Shown: positions 37,067 to 45,254 of the stretch, piece by piece
Position numbering within the stretch: the first letter of the stretch is position 1
Layout: every line of letters starts with the position of its first letter
NCBI RefSeq assembly: GCF_040459645.1
Contig: NZ_JARVHQ010000001.1
Coordinates: forward strand, 4,526,001 to 4,590,000
DNA length: 64,000 bases
Source of the DNA: Bacillus cereus group sp. RP43
GTDB taxonomy: Bacteria; Bacillota; Bacilli; Bacillales; Bacillaceae_G
Direction of reading: 5' to 3'
Position numbers and translations under genes: made by a program
The notes under the pieces: generated by a model
What the model saw: the letters and a program-made list of their open reading frames with translations, nothing else
The model's database searches: none
What the model was told of the DNA's origin: nothing

Positions 37067-38329
37067 ATGAAGCTAAGCAAAATACTGATCGGTTCCGCTA
37101 TTGCCGGTGGCATATTACTTTGTGTTGGTGGTGTTGGTGGATATCAATATGTATCCAAATTAAATAATCAACTAAATACAACTGCACTACCAAACACTAC
37201 ATTTGAAGGTATTTCTCTTGATGGAAAAAATAAAGCAGATATTCAAGCCATTGTTAATCAAAAAGTGAATGAATTAAATCAAAAATCTCTTAACTACGTA
37301 TTCCAAAATGATAAACAAACTTACATATGGAAAGATTTAGGAGTAGATTATAAAGAGAAGGATATTGTCGACAATATCTTTAAAGAACAAGAAGGGAACG
37401 TAATGAATCGTTACAACATGCGTAAGCAAGCTGAAAACGGTGAAGTAAAACGTGACTATAAATTAACACCACAATTAAATACAACAACTTACGAAACCTT
37501 TATAAAGGATAAATATAATGAAACATTAAAAAATCCTGTCAACGCCGAATTAAGTGTTGAAGGCTCTACAGTAAATATTAGCCAAAGTCAAAATGGAGAA
37601 AAAATTGATAAAGGAAAATTAACCGATTTAACAAGCGCAGCTATTACTTCTGGCACATCCGATGTTGCATTACCAGTTACACTAATAAAACCTGAACGTT
37701 CTACAGAAGATATACAACAAATGGGGATTAAAGAAGTGATCGCTGAATACTCTACCCCAATGGCTGGCCGTAATGGAAATCAGTCCTATAACGTAAATAA
37801 GTCAGCTAATACTTTAAGTGGAGTTATTGTTGCACCTGATGACACGTTTAGTTTTAATGACCGTGTTGGCGTAACTGATGCTGCACATGGTTATAAATCC
37901 GCAGCAGTATATTCACAAGGTAAAGTTATACAAAGTGCAGGCGGAGGCGTTTGCCAAGTAAGTAGTACTTTATACAGCGCAGCTTTAAGGGCAGATTTAG
38001 GAATTGTTTCTCGAAGCAATCATTCTATGCCCGTAAATTATTTACCACTTGGGCAAGATGCAGCAGTGGCAGATTATGGCCCGGATTTAAAATTTAAAAA
38101 CAATACAGGTAAGCATATTTACATTCAAGCATTTTCAAATGGAGGTAGTATTACTACTCGCATTTTCGGTACAAATACTGGTAAAAATGTTGAAGTTTCT
38201 TCTCAAGTAATTAGTAATACTGGTGATAAAATAACAGCGGTTACGTATAAAAAAGTAACACAAAACGGTGAAGTAATATCAAATGGACAAATTTCAAAAA
38301 GCGTATATAAAAGTGCCCCAAAACAATGA
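37067..38329 (+). CDS. VanW family protein with peptidoglycan-binding-like region
   Basis: Exported or membrane-anchored protein of 420 residues. An N-terminal helix (about 5-28) is followed by a PG_binding_4-like region (about 45-215) and a VanW domain (about 240-380) with FSFNDRVGVTDAAHGYKSA, SAGGGVCQVSSTLYSAALRA and the ADYGPDLKFKN segment. The C-terminus has a small G5/YcdN-like strand region. Function of VanW proteins is unknown despite their occurrence in some vancomycin-resistance clusters; no resistance is implied. GGGGGG lies seven bases before the ATG. The last 40 bases of the gene are repeated immediately after the stop codon (see repeats), with the second copy out of frame. Confidence 0.85.
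   Translation: MKLSKILIGSAIAGGILLCVGGVGGYQYVSKLNNQLNTTALPNTTFEGISLDGKNKADIQAIVNQKVNELNQKSLNYVFQNDKQTYIWKDLGVDYKEKDIVDNIFKEQEGNVMNRYNMRKQAENGEVKRDYKLTPQLNTTTYETFIKDKYNETLKNPVNAELSVEGSTVNISQSQNGEKIDKGKLTDLTSAAITSGTSDVALPVTLIKPERSTEDIQQMGIKEVIAEYSTPMAGRNGNQSYNVNKSANTLSGVIVAPDDTFSFNDRVGVTDAAHGYKSAAVYSQGKVIQSAGGGVCQVSSTLYSAALRADLGIVSRSNHSMPVNYLPLGQDAAVADYGPDLKFKNNTGKHIYIQAFSNGGSITTRIFGTNTGKNVEVSSQVISNTGDKITAVTYKKVTQNGEVISNGQISKSVYKSAPKQ
38274..38312 (+). repeat. 3'-end direct repeat of the VanW gene, copy 1 (coding)
   Basis: This 39-base segment encodes the C-terminal ISNGQISKSVYK of the VanW protein. It recurs 58 bases downstream at 38332-38370 with only two or three changed bases. Confidence 0.85.
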
Positions 38330-38331
38330 GA

Positions 38332-38370
38332 TAATATCAAACGGACAAATTTCAAAAAGCGTATACAAAA
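38332..38370 (+). repeat. 3'-end direct repeat of the VanW gene, copy 2 (non-coding)
   Basis: The copy lies just after the stop at 38327-38329. Read in its own frame it gives ISNGQISKSVYKKA and a stop, an alternative C-terminus. The 58-base offset is not a multiple of three, so it is not an in-frame extension. It runs into the terminator at 38367. Confidence 0.85.
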
Positions 38371-38398
38371 AGGCGTGATCTACTCACGCCTTTTTCTT
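38367..38398. terminator. Bidirectional terminator between the VanW gene and the immunity-like gene
   Basis: A 12-bp perfect stem (38367-38378 with 38384-38395) is flanked by A and T runs and overlaps the stop of the minus-strand gene at 38384. Confidence 0.88.
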
Positions 38399-38656
38399 TT
38401 GCAATAATAGTAAAAAAGTTTCAAGATGGTCTTTCGTTTCTTCTAAAGACCACATACGATTTCCTTGCTTCGCAGCTAATACGCACGCTTCTTCCCACGC
38501 GTTCTTTTTCTTCATATTTACTAATTCATCGCGTAATTTCAAAACAATTTCTTCATCTTCTTGCTCTATAAACTCTTCCATCACGCTTGCTATTTCATCC
38601 TCATGAATACTTAACGTACAGTATGATTTTAAAAAGTATTGTAATGTTGGATACAT
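38384..38656 (-). CDS. Probable CDI-type immunity protein (CdiI_2-like)
   Basis: Small, acidic, probably all-helical cytoplasmic protein of 90 residues with no signal peptide. The opening MYPTLQYFLKSYC, the acidic EEFIEQEDEEIVLKLRDEL stretch and the final LETFLLLLQKKK resemble alpha-helical immunity proteins of contact-dependent inhibition systems (CdiI_2-like, from memory), which begin YPxLxxFLxxY. It starts 14 bases after an RNase A-like lipoprotein gene on the same strand, with GGGGGGAG as ribosome binding site. By position it should protect the producer from that protein. The family call is by eye; the pairing is the main support. Confidence 0.6.
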   Translation of the reverse strand: MYPTLQYFLKSYCTLSIHEDEIASVMEEFIEQEDEEIVLKLRDELVNMKKKNAWEEACVLAAKQGNRMWSLEETKDHLETFLLLLQKKKA

Positions 38657-38670
38657 ATATACTCCCCCCT

Positions 38671-39189
38671 TTATTTATCTGATGGATAAGAAGTAATAAT
38701 CTTAAATCCTAGATCTCCTGATTTATCTCTCGCTAAAACGGTAACAGTCTTTACTAGTTTGTCTTTTACATTCATATTTTTCTTTATTACCGTTTTTCCA
38801 ACTGGGAATGAATGAGTTGTATTCAATACAAGGCGAGCCTCTTTAGAGTTTTTTAACCAATCCTGAATTTCTTTATCATGTTGTTTTAAACTATCTTTCA
38901 CAGCCTTTGTCGCTGTTTCCTTATCATAGTATGTACTGGCCGCTGAAACTTTATCTGTCTTCAAACGATTCTTCAAATCCTCTTCTGATTTGCCTACATG
39001 CCTTTCAATCGTATGACCATTTTTAGGTGGTCCTTCCATTTCATCTAAAATATTGTCACTAATTTTTTCTACTGATGTAGAATGATCCTCTTTTGGTTTT
39101 TCTGTTTTTTGTTCTTTTCCTGCACATCCACTTAAAATCAGCATTAATGCCAATAAACCACTCAAGAAAAGACTACTTAGTCGTTTCAT
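38671..39189 (-). CDS. RNase A-like domain lipoprotein (probable secreted toxin)
   Basis: Lipoprotein of 172 residues. A signal peptide ends in LILSGCAG, so Cys22 would carry the lipid; a Lys/Glu-rich linker follows (23-50). The rest matches the bacterial CdiA-CT RNase A domain: GHTIERHVGKSEEDLKNRL, ASTYYDKETATKAV and the ending GFKIITSYP. His64, Arg75, Thr166 and Tyr168 reproduce the spacing that I recall for the Yersinia kristensenii CdiA toxin active site (His, Arg eleven residues later, and a T-x-Y near the end). It is a surface-anchored, stand-alone domain without any CdiA filament, and lies 14 bases upstream of an immunity-like gene. A ribonuclease toxin role is inferred. Confidence 0.72.
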   Translation of the reverse strand: MKRLSSLFLSGLLALMLILSGCAGKEQKTEKPKEDHSTSVEKISDNILDEMEGPPKNGHTIERHVGKSEEDLKNRLKTDKVSAASTYYDKETATKAVKDSLKQHDKEIQDWLKNSKEARLVLNTTHSFPVGKTVIKKNMNVKDKLVKTVTVLARDKSGDLGFKIITSYPSDK

Positions 39190-39589
39190 CGTATCACCTC
39201 TTCCATGATTATTATCGTAACTCCACTAAAAGTCAATTTCACAAAGAAAAAATGTATACAGTTTTAAAATCCCTCATTCATCTCACTATATTTTCCAACC
39301 CCATTTCATCAAATCACTATTTTTCGCCCTCATAAAAATATACCCCCATGTTTTTCTAATTATTTCCCAGATAAAAAATACCAATCATAATACCCACAAA
39401 CCCTTTAAACATAGTATTTATGTAGTGTTTTTCAAACAGAATAAATATACCCCTACTTTCATATACCCAATACCTATATAAGGTATAAAAACACCTTCCT
39501 ATCAACTGTTTTCTACATTATGTAAATTTGTACTTGCCTATACAATGGAAATATGGTGTAATGCAAAAAAAGATAAAGGATTTTATAAA
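39190..39589. promoter_or_regulatory. Intergenic region with repeated ATACCC motifs and a palindrome
   Basis: No gene is seen in these 400 bases. ATATACCC occurs at 39338-39345, 39445-39452 and 39461-39468, and AATACCC at 39389-39395. A palindrome ATACCT-ATATA-AGGTAT lies at 39470-39486, about 100 bases before the VTT gene. They could be binding half-sites for a regulator of that gene, but none is identified. Confidence 0.35.
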
Positions 39590-40138
39590 ATGGCTGCAAC
39601 AATTCAAAACTTCTTAACAGACTATTATTCACTCGCAATTCCACTTAGTATCTTAATCAACATCATCATCAGTCTTTTAGGTTTTATCCCTAGTATTTTT
39701 TTGACCGCCATTAATATACAGCTCTTCGGTGTAACAAATGGCACAATCATTTCGATCGCAGGTGAGGCATTAGGGGCTATTATCTCGTTTTATATTTATC
39801 GCATAGGCCTTCAAAAGTTCACTCACGATAAAGTAAATAAGTATCCAAAGGTAGAACGTCTTCTTTACGTAGAAGGCAGAGAGGCATTTCTACTCGTCCT
39901 ATCTTTTCGTTTTATTCCTTTCATTCCGTCCAGTATCGTTACTTTATTTGCAGCTCTCGGCAAAATGTCATTACTCTCTTTCAGTATTGCCAGCACAATA
40001 GGGAAAATACCGGCCTTATTGATTGAAGTATATTCTGCATATCATGTCATTAACGGAACAAATGAAGCTAAGTGGATTATTACAATCGCAGGTTGTGTTG
40101 GATTGTTTTATTTGTGGAAAAAATGGAGAAAAAAATAA
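39590..40138 (+). CDS. VTT/TVP38-TMEM64 family membrane protein
   Basis: Integral membrane protein of 182 residues of the SNARE-associated/DedA-like VTT superfamily. The hallmark segment is FRFIPFIPSSIVTLFAALGKMSLLSFSIASTIGKIPALLIE (seen in parts, about 105-145), preceded by a glycine-rich re-entrant region GEALGAIISFYIYRIG. Relatives include lipid scramblases and undecaprenyl-phosphate flippases; this member's substrate is unknown. The frame opens at 39545, but AAAGGA lies nine bases before ATG 39590, giving a cleaner N-terminus. Several ATACCC motifs and a palindrome lie upstream. Confidence 0.8.
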   Translation: MAATIQNFLTDYYSLAIPLSILINIIISLLGFIPSIFLTAINIQLFGVTNGTIISIAGEALGAIISFYIYRIGLQKFTHDKVNKYPKVERLLYVEGREAFLLVLSFRFIPFIPSSIVTLFAALGKMSLLSFSIASTIGKIPALLIEVYSAYHVINGTNEAKWIITIAGCVGLFYLWKKWRKK

Positions 40139-40170
40139 AGAAGGAGCCTATGCTCCTTCTTTATTTTTGA
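40131..40170. terminator. Bidirectional terminator between the VTT gene and nprA
   Basis: A 17-bp perfect stem (40131-40147 with 40152-40168) overlaps the stop of the VTT gene and lies 34 bases from the nprA stop. Confidence 0.88.
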
Positions 40171-40201
40171 AGTATTTTATTAATAACTATCCTTTAAAGC
40201 C

Positions 40202-41914
<1,713 letters not shown>

Positions 41915-41999
41915 CTAATAAAAAAATTTGAAAACGAGTAGTTTCATATTAGCATTATGTTTCCACTATTAATATACTAAAAATTCAAATAATTGTTTT

Positions 42000-42022
42000 C
42001 TCAAGTTTTGTAGAATTTTGAG
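42000..42022. promoter_or_regulatory. Candidate NprR operator upstream of nprA
   Basis: CTCAA (42000-42004) and TTGAG (42018-42022) form an inverted repeat about 100 bases upstream of nprA, between it and the nprX terminator. The assignment to NprR rests only on position. Confidence 0.35.
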
Positions 42023-42034
42023 GAACAAATATTG

Positions 42035-42068
42035 AAAAAACCCCTTTCCAGTTGGAAAGGGGTTTTTG
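42035..42068 (-). terminator. Terminator of the nprR-nprX operon
   Basis: The stem AAAACCCCTTTCCA with TGGAAAGGGGTTTT, with a two-base centre, starts directly after the nprX stop. U residues follow on the minus strand. Confidence 0.85.
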
Positions 42069-42200
42069 TTATGAATTAATTTGTTGAACCGTTTTAGCTT
42101 GTTGGCCAACGATATCGGGTTTACTACTATACTGATGTATTCCTCCAGCAACTGTAAGAGTCACTATAAACGCTAATACTCCAAATACCATCTTTTTCAT
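42069..42200 (-). CDS. nprX: NprX quorum-sensing propeptide
   Basis: Secreted precursor of 43 residues, MKKMVFGVLAFIVTLTVAGG then IHQYSSKPDIVGQQAKTVQQINS. It has a signal peptide and contains the heptapeptide SKPDIVG (residues 26-32), which I recognise as the signalling peptide of NprR in B. thuringiensis. After export and processing, the peptide is re-imported and switches NprR from a Spo0F-binding to a DNA-binding form. The gene starts two bases after the nprR stop (ribosome binding site AAGGAGGAG inside the nprR end), so it is co-transcribed. It was found by reading the minus strand between nprR and nprA. Confidence 0.95.
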   Translation of the reverse strand: MKKMVFGVLAFIVTLTVAGGIHQYSSKPDIVGQQAKTVQQINS

Positions 42201-42202
42201 TT

Positions 42203-43474
42203 TTACTCCTCCTTATTATCATTCATCAAATCAATAACTAACCTATAATATCGATTACTTTCCTCAAATCTCGATAAACTAGCGAAATGTTCTGCGAGTT
42301 CAACGTATACTTTCTTTAATTCTATTTTATTTCCCGCAGATTTATACAAAGGAATAGCCTCATTTTCCAAAAATACTTTATAATCTTTTGCTTCTTCAAA
42401 ATGTTTATATCTAAGAATTAAAAGCAAATATAACTTTGCATTAAATCTCTCTTCTTGTTTTGCTGCAACAATTCCCTTATCAATCCATTCCTTTGCCTCT
42501 TCTAATTCTTCTAATTTAATGCACACTAATGCCAGTTCATATATTGTATCTAGATAGTTTAAATCTATTTGTTTTTGAAGTTGTAGACTATCCAAATAAT
42601 ATTTCTTCGCCTGCTGATATTTGCTTTTTTTATAATATATACTTCCCATATTGCTTAAAGTAATAGCTAAAAGTACATCCTTATCCGCAAAAGATGTGGC
42701 CTCCCTCAATATACTCTCGTACATTCTTAAAGCCTCTTCATACTGCCCCTTTTCTGTGTAACTTACCGCAATAAGTATCTGGCAATTAATTATATTTCTA
42801 AACTTATATTCACTACGAAATCCTTCTAATGCTATATTCACAAAATGAATTGCAAGGTGATGAATATCTAAGTGAGTATATGCAAGCGCTATATTATAGT
42901 ACATACCCGTTTCATGATACCCTTGTTCCTTGGCCATTACTTCTGTTTTTAATAAGTAGTCTAGTCCATCCTTCCATCTATACTGCAAACAGCACAATAA
43001 CCCTCTACTGTACGTATATAATAACTTCTGAAATGGAGAATACTTTTTGTAGACTTTCTTTAATCTCTCTAATTCTTCTTCAAGAGCTAAAATCTCCCTT
43101 TTCATAATTAAATAACGTGTATAAAGCAGTTTATAATAATTTATAATTTCAAAATCCAACACATGCTTCATTTCACCTTGCAACTCTTCGTATATGCGTT
43201 CTACTTGTTGCTTGTCCAAATGAACTAGTGCATTCAACCACTCGTCCAACTTCACTTTCACATCTTCTTCTACATCTCTCAAATCCGTCACAGCAATTTC
43301 TAGTCTTGTGCAGAGCAATTGTAGAATTTCTTCTGATGCTTCTATCTTCCCATTTTCGATCTTACTTAAGTATGAGACAGAACAAATGCCCTGACATAAT
43401 TCTTCTTGTGTCATTTTTTGCTGTAGCCGTTTATAAAAAACTTGCTTGCCTATTTTTTCTAATGTTTGTTGCAT
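42203..43474 (-). CDS. nprR: Quorum-sensing regulator NprR (RRNPP family)
   Basis: Cytoplasmic peptide receptor of 423 residues. An Xre-type helix-turn-helix (about 8-62: QKMTQEELCQGICSVSYLSKIENGKIEASEE in parts) is followed by a helical bundle of about nine TPR repeats (about 70-415), for example LAITLSNMGSIYYKKSKYQQAKKYY. This is the NprR/PlcR/PrgX architecture. With its peptide it activates nprA and other stationary-phase genes; without it, NprR is known to inhibit Spo0F in sporulation control. It is followed at once by nprX and then nprA on the same strand. The gene appears intact. Confidence 0.95.
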   Translation of the reverse strand: MQQTLEKIGKQVFYKRLQQKMTQEELCQGICSVSYLSKIENGKIEASEEILQLLCTRLEIAVTDLRDVEEDVKVKLDEWLNALVHLDKQQVERIYEELQGEMKHVLDFEIINYYKLLYTRYLIMKREILALEEELERLKKVYKKYSPFQKLLYTYSRGLLCCLQYRWKDGLDYLLKTEVMAKEQGYHETGMYYNIALAYTHLDIHHLAIHFVNIALEGFRSEYKFRNIINCQILIAVSYTEKGQYEEALRMYESILREATSFADKDVLLAITLSNMGSIYYKKSKYQQAKKYYLDSLQLQKQIDLNYLDTIYELALVCIKLEELEEAKEWIDKGIVAAKQEERFNAKLYLLLILRYKHFEEAKDYKVFLENEAIPLYKSAGNKIELKKVYVELAEHFASLSRFEESNRYYRLVIDLMNDNKEE

Positions 43475-43672
43475 TGTCCTCCTCCATTCTCATTACCCCC
43501 ATTACTCTAATAATACATAAAATCTAGAGAAATATAAATTGATAAATGTAAATTTTCTAAAAAATATGCATTATTTCATTTTTTTCTCTCTTGACTTCAA
43601 TCCCTATTACTTCTTTGCTACGAAAGGGGGAAAATTGGTATACTATAATCAAATTACGGAGGTGTTTTCGCA

Positions 43673-45136
43673 ATGAATCATTATAAAGACGATAGTTACG
43701 CCTTACATACAGATTTATATCAAATCAACATGGCTTATACATATTGGAAAGATGGTATTCATACTCGCCGTTCTGTTTTTGATCTATACTTTCGAAAGCT
43801 TCCATTCGAAAACGGCTATGCTGTTTTTGCTGGGCTTGAAAAAATTGTAGAGTACATAGAAAATTTCAGCTTTACCGAAAGTGATATCGCTTATTTAGCA
43901 GAGCTGCAATTTGAAGAAGATTTCCTTCATTATTTACAAAATATGAAATTTACTGGCACGATTCGTAGTATGCAAGAAGGTGAAGTTGTTTTTAATAATG
44001 AGCCTTTATTACGTGTCGATGCACCGCTTGGCGAGGCACAAATAATTGAAACCGCCCTCTTAAATATTGTAAATTACCAAACATTAATTGCTACAAAAGC
44101 TGCACGTATGAAGCATGCTGCAAATAATGATGAACTTTTAGAGTTCGGTACAAGACGTGCTCATGAGTTTGATGCTGCCCTTTGGGGCACTCGCGCTGCC
44201 TTTATTGGTGGGTTTTCATCTACAAGTAACGTTCGCGCAGGGAAACGTTTTGGCATCCCTGTAGCTGGCACACATGCCCACTCTTTCGTTCAAGCATATC
44301 GTGATGAATATGTTGCGTTTAAAAAATATGCTGAAACACATAAAAAATGTGTATTTCTCGTCGATACATACGACACATTAAAATCTGGTGTTCCAAATGC
44401 GATTCGTGTTGCAAAAGAGTTCGGGGATCGTATCGATTTTTATGGCATTCGCCTGGATAGTGGTGATATGGCATATTTATCAAAGGAAGCAAGAAAACAA
44501 CTTGATGAAGCTGGATTTACAAACACAAAAATTATCGCTTCTAGCGATTTAGATGAATATACGATTATGCACTTGAAATCTCAAGGGGCAAAAATTGATG
44601 TATGGGGTGTTGGCACAAAGTTGATTACATCCTTTGAACAGCCAGCATTAGGTGCTGTCTATAAACTAGTCGCTATTGAAGATACCGATGGAAAATTAAA
44701 TGATACGATTAAAATTTCATCTAATCCTGAAAAAATTACAACCCCAGGACTTAAACGAATTTACCGTATTATTAACCGTGTTAACGATCATGCAGAAGGC
44801 GATTTTATTGCTTTAGAGTCAGAAGAACCCGGAAAAGAAGAACGTTTAAAAATGTTCCATCCTGTTCATACATATATAAGTAAATTCGTAACAAACTTCG
44901 AAGCACGCGAACTGCATCAAGATATTTTCGTTAACGGTAAAAGAACGTATGAATTACCTAATATATTAGATATTCAAAAGTATAACGAACACAGCCTCTC
45001 ACTATTTTGGGAAGAATATATGCGAACTTTAAATCCTGAAGAGTACCCTGTAGATTTAAGCCAAGAATGTTGGGATCATAAAATGAATTACATTCAAACT
45101 GTTCGAGAAAAGGTTGCAAAAAATATACAAAAATAA
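43673..45136 (+). CDS. pncB: Nicotinate phosphoribosyltransferase
   Basis: Cytoplasmic enzyme of 487 residues that makes nicotinate mononucleotide in the NAD salvage pathway. Characteristic segments are LHTDLYQINMAYTYW at the N-terminus, FGTRRAHEFDAALWGTRAAFIGGFSSTSN (in parts, about 155-185), the phosphorylation-site region GTHAHSFVQAY and the PRPP-binding IRLDSGDMAYLS. Length and order match bacterial PncB. The start at 43673 has GGAGG ten bases upstream. It is a single-gene unit ended by its own terminator and convergent with the metal-efflux operon. Confidence 0.93.
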   Translation: MNHYKDDSYALHTDLYQINMAYTYWKDGIHTRRSVFDLYFRKLPFENGYAVFAGLEKIVEYIENFSFTESDIAYLAELQFEEDFLHYLQNMKFTGTIRSMQEGEVVFNNEPLLRVDAPLGEAQIIETALLNIVNYQTLIATKAARMKHAANNDELLEFGTRRAHEFDAALWGTRAAFIGGFSSTSNVRAGKRFGIPVAGTHAHSFVQAYRDEYVAFKKYAETHKKCVFLVDTYDTLKSGVPNAIRVAKEFGDRIDFYGIRLDSGDMAYLSKEARKQLDEAGFTNTKIIASSDLDEYTIMHLKSQGAKIDVWGVGTKLITSFEQPALGAVYKLVAIEDTDGKLNDTIKISSNPEKITTPGLKRIYRIINRVNDHAEGDFIALESEEPGKEERLKMFHPVHTYISKFVTNFEARELHQDIFVNGKRTYELPNILDIQKYNEHSLSLFWEEYMRTLNPEEYPVDLSQECWDHKMNYIQTVREKVAKNIQK

Positions 45137-45168
45137 ACAGAGAAGTTTCTCCTTCTCTGTTTTTTTCA
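45134..45168 (+). terminator. Terminator of pncB
   Basis: AAACAGAGAAG (45135-45145) pairs with CTTCTCTGTTT (45152-45162), followed by a T tract. Confidence 0.85.
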
Positions 45169-45210
45169 AATTATATTACCAACAGTCACCCTCAATAACA
45201 CGGTAAAATA

Positions 45211-45254
45211 ATAAAAATAAGCGAGGGCGTAATCGCGCCCTCGCTTATTTTTAT
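45211..45254. terminator. Strong GC-rich terminator after cadA
   Basis: A 17-bp stem (45213-45229 with 45236-45252) with a GCGAGGGCG core is flanked by A and T runs. It overlaps the cadA stop at 45251. Confidence 0.88.

Noticed and set aside
38384..39189. Intracellular type II toxin-antitoxin system
   Set aside because: The larger protein has a clear lipoprotein signal peptide and lies first in the operon. An exported effector with an immunity protein fits better than a cytoplasmic toxin and antitoxin.
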